A stretch of DNA of 64,000 bases from NCBI RefSeq assembly GCF_001544835.2, contig NZ_FCNX02000010.1:124001-188000 (forward strand), in the 5' to 3' direction. The first letter of the stretch is position 1; each line of letters starts with the position of its first letter. Source of the stretch: Caballeronia fortuita. GTDB taxonomy: Bacteria > Pseudomonadota > Gammaproteobacteria > Burkholderiales > Burkholderiaceae. The notes beneath the pieces are model-generated. The model did no database searches. It saw only the letters and a list, made by a program, of their open reading frames with translations, and was not told the DNA's origin. The translations under genes were made by a program, and so were the position numbers. Shown here piece after piece: positions 17,502 to 26,838 of the stretch.

Positions 17502-19130
17502 TCAAGCCAACTGGAATTTTCCGACGAGCGACTTCAACGCGCGCGCCTGATCGTCGAGCGATTGCGCGGCGGCGGCCGCCTGTTCGACGAGCGCGGCGTT
17601 CTGCTGCGTGTTGGCGTCCATCTTCGTGACGGCATCGCCGATCGACTCGATGCCCGTCTTCTGCTCCGCCGACGCCGCCGAAATCTCGCCCATGATGTCG
17701 GTGACGCGGCGCACGGCCTTCACGACCTCTTCCATCGTCGCGCCCGCTTCCTGCGCGTAGGTCGAGCCGTCCGATACGCGCGACACCGACGTATCGATGA
17801 GTCCCTTGATCTCCTTCGCCGCCGACGACGAACGCTGCGCGAGACTGCGCACTTCGCCCGCGACGACCGCGAAGCCGCGCCCCTGCTCGCCCGCGCGCGC
17901 CGCTTCGACGGCCGCGTTCAGCGCAAGAATGTTCGTCTGAAACGCGATGCCTTCGATCACGCCGATGATGTCGCCGATGCTCTTCGCGCTCGCATCGATG
18001 CGCTGCATCGTCTCGACGACGCGGCCCACCACCGCGCCGCCCTTCTCCGCGATCTGCGACGCGTTCGCTGCGAGCGTGCTCGCCTGCTTCGCGTTGTCGG
18101 CGTTCTGGCGGACCGTCGACGTGAGCTGCTCCATGCTGGCCGCCGTCTTTTCCAGCGCGACGGCCTGCTCTTCGGTGCGGCGCGACAGATCGACGTTGCC
18201 CGTCGAAATTTCGCTCGATGCCGATGCGATCGCCTCCGCGCTCGCCGCGATATCGCCGACGGTCGACGACAGGCCCGCCTGCATTTCCGACAACGCATGC
18301 AGCATCGATGCATCGTCGCGTCGCTTGAGCCTGACCGGATATGCGAGATCGCCCGACGCGATGCGCCGCGCGATGTCCTTCGCATAGGCGGGCTCGCCGC
18401 CGAGCTGGCCGGCCAGACGCCGCACGACCCATTCGGAGACGACGATCGCGAGCGCGAACAACGCGAGCGTCAACACCGACACCATCACGAACGATGAATG
18501 GAAGATGAACGCCGCCGATTCGCTCGTGGCCTTGGCTGCCGCACCGCGTCGTGCGACGAGATCGTCGACCATCTTTTCGAGCTTGCCCGTCTCGACGAGC
18601 AGCGATACGTCCTGCGTGCCGACCTGCCAGTTCATCTGCGAGAGGTCGAGCGGCTGCTCCTTCACGAGCTTCACGAACGTGCGCAGGTTCTCGCTCCACT
18701 TCGCGAGCGCGGCGGAGAAGCGCTTTTGCTGCGCGAGCGCATCCTGGTCGGCGTGATCGATGTACTGCGCGAGTTGCGCCTGCTCACGGCCGATATCCGC
18801 GAGCGACTGCTCGATCTGCGTGCCGAGCTCGTCGCGCTCTTTGGCGGTGCTGGCGGTGAGCAGCATCTTCTGCGAGCGGCTCGCGCGCAACAGATAACCG
18901 CGTGTTTCCTCGGCCGCGCGGCTCGCAACGTAGCCCTGCGTGTAGATGGTTTCGGTCGCGCCGTTCAGACGGCTGATCTGCGTGAGCGAAATTGCGCCGA
19001 TGACGAGCGTGCCCGCGAGCACGAGCCCGAACGCCAGTCTCAACGATGCCTTGACGGACAGCGCGCGCTTTGGTTCGGCGCGCGCCACGATGCTCGCGTC
19101 TCGTGCGCCGCGTAGCGAAAACAGTTTCAT
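17502..19130 (-). CDS. Methyl-accepting chemotaxis protein
   Basis: A 542-residue transducer with the Tsr/Tar layout: a first membrane helix at about residues 29-50, a periplasmic four-helix ligand-binding region (to about 190), a second helix ([22 protein letters not shown]), a HAMP domain and a long signalling hairpin with the hallmark tip [21 protein letters not shown] and [18 protein letters not shown]. The C-terminus SLVGKFQLA lacks the NWETF-type pentapeptide that tethers CheR/CheB. No ligand can be assigned. ATG 19130 starts the protein directly before the charged N-terminus and first helix; a longer open frame upstream has no membrane or domain content. Confidence 0.94.
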   Translation of the reverse strand: MKLFSLRGARDASIVARAEPKRALSVKASLRLAFGLVLAGTLVIGAISLTQISRLNGATETIYTQGYVASRAAEETRGYLLRASRSQKMLLTASTAKERDELGTQIEQSLADIGREQAQLAQYIDHADQDALAQQKRFSAALAKWSENLRTFVKLVKEQPLDLSQMNWQVGTQDVSLLVETGKLEKMVDDLVARRGAAAKATSESAAFIFHSSFVMVSVLTLALFALAIVVSEWVVRRLAGQLGGEPAYAKDIARRIASGDLAYPVRLKRRDDASMLHALSEMQAGLSSTVGDIAASAEAIASASSEISTGNVDLSRRTEEQAVALEKTAASMEQLTSTVRQNADNAKQASTLAANASQIAEKGGAVVGRVVETMQRIDASAKSIGDIIGVIEGIAFQTNILALNAAVEAARAGEQGRGFAVVAGEVRSLAQRSSSAAKEIKGLIDTSVSRVSDGSTYAQEAGATMEEVVKAVRRVTDIMGEISAASAEQKTGIESIGDAVTKMDANTQQNAALVEQAAAAAQSLDDQARALKSLVGKFQLA

Positions 19131-19490
19131 CGATCGATCCCCGAATTGATCTGTGGACTGGCCGTTTTGCGGCGTGTCCTGGTCTGGTCCCCGCCGTGTG
19201 TACGGCAGATTTGCCGGCTTTCTTGAGCCTTTTCTTGAGCCCTTTTGTTGGGGCTTTCGTTGCAGGCGAACATGCGTTCGCCCGGCGTCGCCTCTTATAA
19301 CCAGCCAAAATTCGATGCGTAAGACAAATCGACGATCTGACGGACCACGATCCTGTCCGATTCGCGACAAAGCTTGGCAGGACAACGCGACGACGACAGC
19401 CTAAACTTTCAGAAATTCAGTCTGCGCATAAATGCCGCACTGAAAAAATAACTTCCGAGACGTTTTCTTCGCTTTCATTTGCCATCCACT
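19131..19490. other. 360-bp divergent intergenic region between the chemoreceptor and the MFS gene
   Basis: No gene is visible. The chemoreceptor side holds a candidate sigma-28 promoter (see separate entry) and two copies of CTTGAGCC eleven bases apart (19223-19240). The MFS side is A/T-richer (19400-19480) and probably contains that promoter. I cannot identify an operator for the MFS gene. Confidence 0.5.
19211..19238 (-). promoter_or_regulatory. Candidate sigma-28 (FliA) promoter of the chemoreceptor gene
   Basis: On the minus strand TCAAGAAA is followed after 12 bases by GCCGGCAA, about 80 bp before the chemoreceptor start. Sigma-28 promoters read TAAAGTTT-N11-GCCGATAA, so this matches the -35 partly and the -10 at six of eight positions with one extra spacer base. 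Flagellar sigma control would be normal for a chemoreceptor; the match itself is only moderate. Confidence 0.35.
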
Positions 19491-20753
19491 ATGCAAACGA
19501 GCATCGACAAGGGCGCGCTGTCGCCTTCCGGCGCATCGGCCGGCGCTTCCCCCGCCAATTCCCCGAGTCCCGCGAGCACGGGCGCGCAACGCACCGTCTA
19601 TTCCGTTCTGGGCGCGATCAGCTTTTCGCACCTTTTGAACGACATGATCCAGTCGCTGATATTGGCGATCTATCCGATGTTCAAGAGCGAGTTCGCGCTT
19701 TCGTTCGGGCAGATCGGTTTGATCACGCTCGTGTATCAGGTGACGGCATCGCTGTTGCAGCCGCTCGTCGGCCTGTACACCGACAAGCATCCGAAACCTT
19801 ATTCGCTTCCCGTCGGCATGGGCTTCACGCTGTCGGGTCTTCTGCTGATGTCGATCGCGGGCAACTTCGGCACGCTGCTCTTCGCGGCGGCGCTGGTCGG
19901 CTGCGGATCGTCGGTGTTTCATCCGGAGTCGTCGCGGGTTGCGCGCATGGCTTCGGGCGGCAAGCACGGACTCGCGCAGTCGCTGTTTCAGGTGGGCGGT
20001 AACGCGGGCTCGTCGTTAGGGCCGTTGCTCGCCGCGCTGATCGTCATTCCGCATGGGCAGAAGAGCATCGCGTGGTTCTCGGCGGCGGCGCTCGTCGCGA
20101 TGTTCGTGCTGGCGAACATCGGCCGCTGGTACAAACGTCATCCGGCGACGAAAAAAGGCCGCGCGCAAGCCGTGCACGCGACGCTGCCGCGCAACAAGGT
20201 CCTCATGGCGATGAGCGTGCTCGTGCTGCTCGTGTTCTCGAAGTACTTCTATCTCGCGAGCATCACGAGTTACTTCACGTTCTATCTGATCAGCAAGTTC
20301 GGCATTTCGGTGCAGGCGGCGCAGATTCATCTGTTCGTGTTCCTCGCGGCGGTGGCGGCGGGCACGATCGTCGGCGGTCCGATCGGCGACAAGGTCGGAC
20401 GCAAGGCGGTGATCTGGGTATCGATACTCGGCGTCGCGCCGTTCACGCTGTTGATGCCTTATGCGAATCTGTTCTGGACGAGCGTGTTGTCGGTGATCAT
20501 CGGGCTCGTGCTGGCGTCGGCGTTCTCGGCGATCCTCGTTTATGCGCAGGAACTGATTCCGGGCAAGGTCGGGATGGTCGCGGGCTTGTTCTTCGGCTTC
20601 GCGTTCGGGATGGGCGGTGTGGGCGCGGCGGTGCTCGGGCATCTCGCGGACGCGACGAGCATCGATTACGTGTACAAGGTGTGCGCGTTCTTGCCGCTGC
20701 TCGGGGTGTTGACGGTGCTGTTGCCGAAGACGGAAACGCACGCGAAGGCTTGA
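19491..20753 (+). CDS. fsr: MFS transporter, fosmidomycin resistance protein type
   Basis: A 420-residue, 12-helix major facilitator. It matches the Fsr group: SFSHLLNDMIQSLILAIYPMFK near the start, QIGLITLVYQVTASLLQPLVGLYTDK, GCGSSVFHPESSRVARMASGGK and LFQVGGNAGSSLGPLLAALI. E. coli Fsr exports fosmidomycin; the natural substrate is unknown. The N-terminal 35 residues are a Ser/Pro/Ala-rich cytoplasmic tail. ATG 19491 (MQTSIDKG) is preferred over the TTG four codons earlier. The gene ends at a strong hairpin terminator (20780-20815). Confidence 0.88.
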   Translation: MQTSIDKGALSPSGASAGASPANSPSPASTGAQRTVYSVLGAISFSHLLNDMIQSLILAIYPMFKSEFALSFGQIGLITLVYQVTASLLQPLVGLYTDKHPKPYSLPVGMGFTLSGLLLMSIAGNFGTLLFAAALVGCGSSVFHPESSRVARMASGGKHGLAQSLFQVGGNAGSSLGPLLAALIVIPHGQKSIAWFSAAALVAMFVLANIGRWYKRHPATKKGRAQAVHATLPRNKVLMAMSVLVLLVFSKYFYLASITSYFTFYLISKFGISVQAAQIHLFVFLAAVAAGTIVGGPIGDKVGRKAVIWVSILGVAPFTLLMPYANLFWTSVLSVIIGLVLASAFSAILVYAQELIPGKVGMVAGLFFGFAFGMGGVGAAVLGHLADATSIDYVYKVCAFLPLLGVLTVLLPKTETHAKA

Positions 20754-20779
20754 CGACGCTCGACGCTCGAGGCCTGAAG

Positions 20780-20815
20780 AGGCGCGCGGCTCTCCACGAG
20801 AACCGCGCGCCTTTT
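20780..20815 (+). terminator. Rho-independent terminator after fsr
   Basis: A 10-bp GC stem AGGCGCGCGG / CCGCGCGCCT (20780-20789 with 20803-20812), extended by an inner 4-bp TCTC/GAGA stem, followed by TTTT. It overlaps the prpE stop codon on the other strand, so it may stop transcription in both directions. Confidence 0.85.
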
Positions 20816-22707
20816 CAATTGCCCAGCGCCTCCCTCACTTGCATCAACGCGCCCGGATCCTCGATCGTCGGCAATTCCCCTGGATCGCGTCCTTCCGCGA
20901 GCGCCGCAATCGCTCGACGCAAGAGCTTGCCCGAGCGCGTCTTCGGCAGCATCGTCACGAAATGCACGCTCGCCGGACGCGCGATCGCACCGAGTTGCGA
21001 ATCCACCGCGTGACACAACTCCGCTTCCATGCCTTCGCGCGCGCCCGGCGCGTTGATGCGATCCGCGTCGCGCAGCACGACGAACGCGGCCGCCGCCTGT
21101 CCCTTCACGGAATCGGCGATGCCGACGACCGCGACTTCCGCGACAGCCGGATGCGCCGACAACGCCTCCTCGATCTCGCGCGTGCCCAGCCGATGCCCCG
21201 CGACATTGATGACGTCATCGGTGCGGCCGAGAATCGACACATAGCCGTCCTCGTCCTGCACGCCCCAGTCGAAGGTCGAGTAGACCATCTGGTTTGGCAC
21301 GCTTCGCCAGTACGTGTCGATGAAACGCTGATCGTCGCGCCATACGGTCTGCATGCAGCCCGGCGGCAGCGGATACGCCAGCGTGACGACGCCCTTCTCG
21401 CCCGGCGCGCACACATCGCCGGTGGCTTCGTTGCGCAGCGCGAGATTGAAGCCCATCGACGGCACGCCCGGCGAACCGAGCTTCGACGGCAATTCCTCGA
21501 TGCCGCGCGGAATCGCGATCATCGGCCAGCCGGTTTCCGTCTGCCAGTAATTGTCGATGACGGGCTTCTTCAGCGCGCTCTGAATCCATTGCGCGGTCGG
21601 CTCGTCGAGCGGCTCGCCCGCAAGAAACAACGTGCGCAGGCTCGACAGGTCGTATTTCTCCATCAGCGCCGGGTCCTGCTTCTTCAGCACGCGGATCGCG
21701 GTCGGCGCGGTGAACATCAGGTTGATCTTGTATTGCTGAACGAGCCGCCACCAGACGCCGCCATCGGGACGGATCGGCGTGCCTTCGTACATGACGGTCG
21801 TGAGGCCCGCGATCAACGGCGCATAGATGATGTAGCTATGCCCGACGACCCAGCCGATGTCCGATGCCGTGAACATCGTGTCGCCCGGCGCGCCCTGGAA
21901 GATGTGTTCCATCGATGCGGCGAGCGCCACCGCGTAACCGCCGACATCGCGCTGCACGCCCTTCGGCCTGCCAGTGGTGCCGGACGTATAAAGCACGTAC
22001 GAAGGCTCGTTCGATTCGAGCCATTCGCACGGCACGTGGGCATCGAAAAATTGCTCGCGCAGCGGTTCGTACGCGACGAGATAGCTCGCCTGCAGGCGCT
22101 CGGGCGCAAGCTGCCGGTCGATCAGCAGCACTTGCGGCACCTTGTACTCGGCGCGCGAGAGCGCTTCGTCGACGAGCGGCGTGTAGTCGATCACCTTGCC
22201 CGCGCGCGCGCCCGCATCGGCGGTGACGATGAGCGCAGGTTCGGCATCGTCGATGCGCGCCGCGAGATTCGGCGCCGCGAAGCCGCCGAACACGACCGAA
22301 TGGATCGCGCCGATGCGCGCGCACGCGAGCATCGCGAAGAGCGCTTCGGGAATCATCGGCAGATAGACGAGCACGCGATCGCCCTTCTTCACGTGCAGCG
22401 AGCGCATGACGGCGGCCATGCGGTTCACTTCCGCGTGCAGTTCGGCGTAGGTGTAGCGGCGCTCGATGCCCGTTTCCGTCGATACATAGACGAGCGCATC
22501 CTGTTGCGCGCGCGAGGCGAGATGCCGGTCGACCGCGTTATGGCACAGATTGGTCTTGCCGCCGACGAACCAGCGCGCGAACGGCGGCTTGCTCGCGTCG
22601 AGCACCTGCTCGAACGGCGTCTGCCAGTGAATGCGACGGGCCTGTTCGGCCCAGAACGCTTCGGGCTCGTCGATCGACCGTCGATACGCTTCCTGGTAAG
22701 TCGGCAT
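20815..22707 (-). CDS. prpE: Propionate--CoA ligase (PrpE), AMP-forming
   Basis: A 630-residue acyl-CoA synthetase of the acetyl/propionyl-CoA synthetase type. The ATP loop YTSGTTGRPKG is at residues 240-250, the WQTETGW motif follows in the middle, the hinge region GRTDDVINVAGHRLGTREIEE is near residue 515, and the catalytic, acetylation-prone Lys594 lies in TRSGKLL. The N-terminus (TYQEAYRRSIDEPEAFW) and FVGGKTNLCHNAVDRH distinguish PrpE from Acs. It converts propionate, ATP and CoA to propionyl-CoA for the methylcitrate cycle; prpBC are not in the window. ATG 22707 matches the family start; the longer frame is a shadow. Confidence 0.9.
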   Translation of the reverse strand: MPTYQEAYRRSIDEPEAFWAEQARRIHWQTPFEQVLDASKPPFARWFVGGKTNLCHNAVDRHLASRAQQDALVYVSTETGIERRYTYAELHAEVNRMAAVMRSLHVKKGDRVLVYLPMIPEALFAMLACARIGAIHSVVFGGFAAPNLAARIDDAEPALIVTADAGARAGKVIDYTPLVDEALSRAEYKVPQVLLIDRQLAPERLQASYLVAYEPLREQFFDAHVPCEWLESNEPSYVLYTSGTTGRPKGVQRDVGGYAVALAASMEHIFQGAPGDTMFTASDIGWVVGHSYIIYAPLIAGLTTVMYEGTPIRPDGGVWWRLVQQYKINLMFTAPTAIRVLKKQDPALMEKYDLSSLRTLFLAGEPLDEPTAQWIQSALKKPVIDNYWQTETGWPMIAIPRGIEELPSKLGSPGVPSMGFNLALRNEATGDVCAPGEKGVVTLAYPLPPGCMQTVWRDDQRFIDTYWRSVPNQMVYSTFDWGVQDEDGYVSILGRTDDVINVAGHRLGTREIEEALSAHPAVAEVAVVGIADSVKGQAAAAFVVLRDADRINAPGAREGMEAELCHAVDSQLGAIARPASVHFVTMLPKTRSGKLLRRAIAALAEGRDPGELPTIEDPGALMQVREALGN

Positions 22708-22802
22708 GCGCGTCCTCTGCAAAGCGGCGTTGGCTGACCCCTCAGAATAGAGCAGCCTGCCAAGCCGTGCTAGACAGGGCGCGCCCTGATCGGTCCGATC
22801 GC

Positions 22803-23261
22803 TTAGCGCGCCTGTGTGCGCGCGGCGGCGCGGCTTTCGGATGCGGTGTGCTTGAGCAGCACCGGCGCAAGCTCGCCCGCGACCCGCATGCTCGACACGA
22901 CGACCGTGCGCACGCCGCTGCCGTCGGTCACCGCGCGCAGCGTTTCGCGCGTGGCCGCGCGCGCTTCGATGCGCGGCTCGATCACGATCACGCCACGGCA
23001 ATACGCGGCGAGCGTCGCGCGGTGCGTGCGCATCCACGCGGCGCGCAGACGAGCGTCGTCGGCGGTTTCGCTTTCGTCGTGTGCGGCCACCAGCACGAAA
23101 GGCGTCGCGAGCGACACGAGGCGGCGCATCTGCGCGCACCACGCGAACGCGTAGCCGGCTGTCACCGCCCGCGAACGCAGGCGCACGAGCGGAAACCGGC
23201 TCGCGTCGAAGAAACGTTCGTCGAGTTCCATGGATTTCGGGGCAAGGTCGGCGGCGTTCAC
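22803..23261 (-). CDS. Hypothetical protein downstream of a Fur box
   Basis: A 152-residue protein of unknown family. The sequence looks globular and alpha/beta: DERFFDASRFPLVRL, an aromatic/Cys segment GYAFAWCAQMRRLVSL, a beta strand PFVLVAAHDE, then WMRTHRATLAAYCRGVIVIEP and an Ala/Arg-rich tail. The start is GTG at 23261, overlapping the TGA (23258-23260) of an upstream open frame in the +1 register, which is typical of translational coupling in an operon. The operon is headed by a Fur box at 23523-23539, so iron limitation should induce it. No siderophore or TonB gene is adjacent. The function cannot be named. Confidence 0.65.
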   Translation of the reverse strand: MNAADLAPKSMELDERFFDASRFPLVRLRSRAVTAGYAFAWCAQMRRLVSLATPFVLVAAHDESETADDARLRAAWMRTHRATLAAYCRGVIVIEPRIEARAATRETLRAVTDGSGVRTVVVSSMRVAGELAPVLLKHTASESRAAARTQAR

Positions 23262-23477
23262 AGCGGTTTCGGGCTCCAGTAATTAAACGCGGCAACGAGC
23301 GACGGCCAGCGGGAACGCCGTGGCACCACGCGCTTTTTCGGTTGCGTCGCGCGCGGCGGGCGAGGCGCTTCGGCCGGGGATGGCGCCGTCGCATCGCGCC
23401 ATGCTTCGCGGGTCGTTTCGAGGACTTTCGCGGCGTTCGCCGCTCCGGGCTGCCGGGCCGATGAAATCGCTGGTCAT
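23258..23477 (-). pseudogene. Small first gene of the Fur-box operon, apparent +1 frameshift
   Basis: A strong AGGAGG lies 9 bases before ATG 23477, which opens a 64-codon frame ending at 23283. In the +1 register a stop-free frame (23258-23473) has no usable start but has better third-position GC from about codon 12 onward. It ends with PSLVAAFNYWSPKPL, and its TGA overlaps the GTG start of the next gene. The natural reading is a protein of about 72 residues that starts at 23477 and shifts frame within its first 15 codons. The cause could be a real mutation, a sequencing error or programmed frameshifting. I do not recognise the protein. Confidence 0.45.
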
Positions 23478-23522
23478 GTCGTCGGGCCTCCTGTTCGCGC
23501 CTCACATCGTCGAGCCATTGTA

Positions 23523-23539
23523 TTGAGAATCATTCTCAA
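23523..23539 (-). promoter_or_regulatory. Fur box
   Basis: TTGAGAAT-G-ATTCTCAA on the minus strand is a perfect 8-1-8 palindrome and matches the core of the Fur consensus (GATAATGATAATCATTATC). It lies 46 bp before the ATG at 23477, so it should repress the small minus-strand operon when iron is replete. Confidence 0.8.
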
Positions 23540-23574
23540 CTACAAGCAGGATTTTCGACGATGACCGAAGCGGC

Positions 23575-24327
23575 TCAGCGCGTCGTGCGGAGAAAGCGCG
23601 ACAAGATCCCCGATGAGTAGGTCGCGGCGATCGACGTCAGGAATTCCGTGAACGACAGCGGCGCGGCGGCGTCCGCCGTATCGGAGATGGTCCGCACGAC
23701 GGCGCACGGCACGCCATGCTCGTAGCAGACCTGCGCGATGGCCGCGCCTTCCATTTCGACGGCGAGCGCGTCCGGCAAGGCATCGCGCAGGCCGAAGAGC
23801 GCGTCGTGACTCGCGATGAAGCGATCGCCGCTCACGATCAGCCCGCGATGCACGCGCGGCCCGGCGACGGCGAAGCGCTCCGCGAGCGCGCCGCCCGCTT
23901 CGGCGATGAACGCATCGGCGGCGGCGGCGAGCGCATCGGAAAGCGTGCGGTCGGCGTCGAAACGCGCGCGGTCGAGCAGCGGCACTTCGTAGCGCGGAAA
24001 GAGCGGCGACGCGTCGAGATCGTGCTGCAGCAACGCATCCGCGACGACGACATCGCCCACTTGCACGTCCGCGCGCACGCCGCCCGCGACGCCGGTGAAG
24101 ACGATCGCATCGGCCTCGAACACGTGGATGAGCGCGCTCGCCGTCGCGGCCGCCGCCACTTTGCCAATGCGCGCGAGCGTCACGACGACGGGCAGACCAT
24201 GCGCATCGCCAACGTAATACTCGCGCTGGCCGAGCGTCACCGTCCGCACGTCGCCCGCCGAGCGCATCTGCGCGATGAGATCGCCCAGTTCCTGCGGCAG
24301 CGCCGCCATGATGCCGAGCCGCTTCAT
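23575..24327 (-). CDS. 5'-methylthioadenosine/S-adenosylhomocysteine nucleosidase family protein
   Basis: A 250-residue nucleoside phosphorylase-fold hydrolase. The N-terminus RLGIMAALPQELGDLI is the MTAN hallmark; FTGVAGGVRADVQVGDVVVAD, FIASHDALFGLRDALPDALAVEMEGAAIAQVCYEHGVP and the catalytic Asp in RTISDTAD follow. The enzyme cleaves adenine from MTA and SAH in methyl recycling and autoinducer-2 biosynthesis. ATG 24327 is 2 bp after the stop of the uvrD gene, so the two are translationally coupled. The alternative start 15 codons upstream lies inside uvrD and is unlikely. Confidence 0.9.
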   Translation of the reverse strand: MKRLGIMAALPQELGDLIAQMRSAGDVRTVTLGQREYYVGDAHGLPVVVTLARIGKVAAAATASALIHVFEADAIVFTGVAGGVRADVQVGDVVVADALLQHDLDASPLFPRYEVPLLDRARFDADRTLSDALAAAADAFIAEAGGALAERFAVAGPRVHRGLIVSGDRFIASHDALFGLRDALPDALAVEMEGAAIAQVCYEHGVPCAVVRTISDTADAAAPLSFTEFLTSIAATYSSGILSRFLRTTR

Positions 24328-24329
24328 GT

Positions 24330-26696
24330 TCACTCGACGGCTTGCAGCTTCGCGACCGCCAGCGCGAGCCACTTCTCGCCGTGGCGCTTGAAGCGCACTT
24401 GCGCGCGCGCGTCGCCGCCGGAGCCTTCGAGCGCCGTCACGGTGCCTTCGCCGAATTTCGTGTGGAACACGGCCTGGCCGACCTTGAAACCCGATTCCGC
24501 GGCACGCTGCTCGTTCGCGAACGACGGCAGCGCCGCGCTCGCGCCCTGATCGCGCGCGTAGCCGGAAGAACCGCCGCGCTCCTGTCCGGGACGCGCGAAC
24601 CAGTCGCGGCCCCAGCCGGCGTTATCCGCGCGTCCGCCCCAGCGCGCGCCCGCCTCCATCTTCGGCGTGAGCCACTTGAGCGAGCCTTCGGGCAATTCGT
24701 CGAAGAAACGCGAGCGGATGTTGTAGCGCGTCTGGCCATGCAGCATGCGGCTCTGCGCGAACGAAATGTAGAGCCGCTCCTTTGCGCGCGTGATCGCCAC
24801 GTACATCAGACGCCGCTCTTCCTCCAGCCCGTCGGATTCCTGCGCGCTGTTCTCGTGCGGGAAAAGCCCTTCTTCCAGGCCGGTGATGAACACCGCCGTG
24901 AATTCGAGACCCTTCGCCGCGTGCACGGTCATCAGTTGCACGGCGTCCTGGCCGGCCTGCGCCTGGTTGTCGCCGGCTTCGAGCGATGCATGCGACAGGA
25001 ACCCGGCGAGCGGCGTCATCGTGTCGGGATTCTGTGCGGGATCGGCAATGCCCGGCGCGTCGAGCACTTCTATCTCGCCGTCCTCGCTGACAATTTCCGG
25101 CGATGCCGTCGCGCCCGGACGCAGCGGAATGGAGCGCGCGGGCGTATCGAGACCGTAACCTTCTTCGCTGACGAACGCGGCCGCCGCATTCACGAGTTCC
25201 TGCAAGTTTTCCAGCCGGTCCTGCCCTTCGCGCTCGCCTTCGTAGAACGTGGCGAGACCGCTCGCGCGCACGACGTATTCGACCGTTTCCGGCAGACTCA
25301 TCTGCTGCGTTTCCGCGCGCATCTTCGCGATGAGCGTCGCGAATGCGCCGAGGCTCGATCCGGCCTTGCCGGTGACGTACGGCACGGCGGCGGCCATCGA
25401 ACAGTTGTAGAGACGCGCCGCATCGGCAAGTTGCTCGATGGAGCGCGCACCGATGCCGCGCGTCGGGAAATTGACGACGCGCGCGAACGCGGTGTCGTCG
25501 TTCGGGTTGTCGATGAGACGCAGATACGCGAGCGCATGCTTCACTTCCTGGCGCTCGAAGAAGCGCAGGCCGCCATACACGCGATACGGAATGCCCGCAT
25601 TCACGAGCGTATGTTCGATGGTCCGCGACTGCGCGTTGCTGCGGTAAAGCACCGCGACCTCGCCGCGCGACACGCCCGTATTGATGAGCGCCTTGATTTC
25701 CTCGACGATCCAGCCCGCTTCCTGCGAATCCGTCGCGGCTTCGTAGACGCGCACCGGCTCGCCGTGGCCCGCGTCGGTGCGCAGATTCTTGCCGAGCCGG
25801 TTCGCGTTATTGGCGATCAGGAAGTTCGCCGTATCGAGAATATGGCCGTGCGAGCGATAGTTCTGCTCCAGCTTGATGAGATTGCGCACGCGGAATTCGC
25901 GCTCGAAATCGTGCATGTTGCCGACGTTCGCGCCGCGAAACGCGTAGATAGACTGGTCGTCGTCGCCGACCGCGAAGATCGCGTTGTGCTCGCCCGCGAG
26001 CAGCTTGAGCCACGCGTACTGCAGCTTGTTCGTGTCCTGAAACTCGTCGACGAGAATGTTGCGAAAGCGCGCCTGATAATGCGCGCGCAACTGCGGATTG
26101 TGCGCGAGCAGTTCATAACAGCGCAGCAGCAGTTCGGGAAAATCGACGACGCCTTCGCGCTGGCATTGCTGATCGTAGGCTTCGTAGAGTTCGACGAACT
26201 TGCGATTGAACGCGTCGGTGGCATCGACGTCTTTCGGACGCAGGCCCTGCTCCTTCGCGTTGTTGATGAAGTACTGAAGATTCTTCGCCGGATACTTCTC
26301 GTCGTCGACGTTCAGGCCCTTCATCAGCCGCTTGATGGCGGAAAGCTGGTCGGCCGTGTCGAGAATCTGGAAGCTCTGCGGCAGGCCGGCGTCGCGGTAA
26401 TGCGCGCGCAGCATGCGGTTGCACAAGCCGTGAAACGTGCCGATCCACATGCCGCGCGTATCGATGGGCAACAGCGCGGAGAGGCGCGCCATCATCTCGC
26501 GCGCGGCCTTGTTCGTGAAGGTGACGGCGAGCACGGTCGGCGGCGACGCGTAGCCCTGCTGGATCAGCCACGCGATGCGCGTGATGAGCACGCGCGTCTT
26601 GCCGCTGCCGGCGCCCGCGAGAATGAGCGCGGGCTCGTCCGGGAGCGTGACGGCGGCGAGTTGTTCGGGATTCAGATTCGCGAGCAGGTCGGGCAT
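24330..26696 (-). CDS. uvrD: UvrD/PcrA-type ATP-dependent DNA helicase
   Basis: A 788-residue superfamily 1A 3'-5' helicase. The Walker A GAGSGKT is at residues 28-34, motif Ia AVTFTNKAAREM follows, motif II is VDEFQDTN, motif III GDDDQSIYAFRGA, and motif VI YVAITRAKERLYIS. The acidic EEDG-like insert and Gly/Arg-rich tail (ARWGGRADNAGWGRDW, then a Tudor-like C-terminal GQAVFHTKFGEGTVTALEG) are typical of UvrD. It acts in nucleotide excision and mismatch repair. A perfect TATAAT lies 57 bp upstream on the coding strand. Confidence 0.95.
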   Translation of the reverse strand: MPDLLANLNPEQLAAVTLPDEPALILAGAGSGKTRVLITRIAWLIQQGYASPPTVLAVTFTNKAAREMMARLSALLPIDTRGMWIGTFHGLCNRMLRAHYRDAGLPQSFQILDTADQLSAIKRLMKGLNVDDEKYPAKNLQYFINNAKEQGLRPKDVDATDAFNRKFVELYEAYDQQCQREGVVDFPELLLRCYELLAHNPQLRAHYQARFRNILVDEFQDTNKLQYAWLKLLAGEHNAIFAVGDDDQSIYAFRGANVGNMHDFEREFRVRNLIKLEQNYRSHGHILDTANFLIANNANRLGKNLRTDAGHGEPVRVYEAATDSQEAGWIVEEIKALINTGVSRGEVAVLYRSNAQSRTIEHTLVNAGIPYRVYGGLRFFERQEVKHALAYLRLIDNPNDDTAFARVVNFPTRGIGARSIEQLADAARLYNCSMAAAVPYVTGKAGSSLGAFATLIAKMRAETQQMSLPETVEYVVRASGLATFYEGEREGQDRLENLQELVNAAAAFVSEEGYGLDTPARSIPLRPGATASPEIVSEDGEIEVLDAPGIADPAQNPDTMTPLAGFLSHASLEAGDNQAQAGQDAVQLMTVHAAKGLEFTAVFITGLEEGLFPHENSAQESDGLEEERRLMYVAITRAKERLYISFAQSRMLHGQTRYNIRSRFFDELPEGSLKWLTPKMEAGARWGGRADNAGWGRDWFARPGQERGGSSGYARDQGASAALPSFANEQRAAESGFKVGQAVFHTKFGEGTVTALEGSGGDARAQVRFKRHGEKWLALAVAKLQAVE

Positions 26697-26752
26697 GGGA
26701 AAGTGCGGCGGCAGAAAAGCGGGCCAGAGAAAACTCGGGCGGCGGGCCGACC

Positions 26753-26758
26753 ATTATA
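26753..26758 (-). promoter_or_regulatory. Putative -10 element of uvrD
   Basis: A perfect TATAAT on the minus strand, 57 bp before the uvrD ATG. No clear -35 is seen upstream at 16-18 bp, so this rests on the hexamer and its position. Confidence 0.4.
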
Positions 26759-26838
26759 AGACCGCGCCGATGGAGCCGCCGGCCGGGACAAGGCGCGCGC
26801 CCGCGGGCCGAATTCGTCCGACTGTCCGCGCGCAACCT

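Noticed and set aside
20815-23505. Long N-terminal extension of the propionyl-CoA synthetase frame
   Set aside because: The extension is Arg-rich, has no domain, and covers the separate 152-residue gene and the Fur-box leader; the enzyme starts at ATG 22707.
24342-26759. 805-codon open frame on the + strand opposite uvrD
   Set aside because: Same kind of antisense shadow: low-complexity basic translation and no ribosome-binding site or domain.
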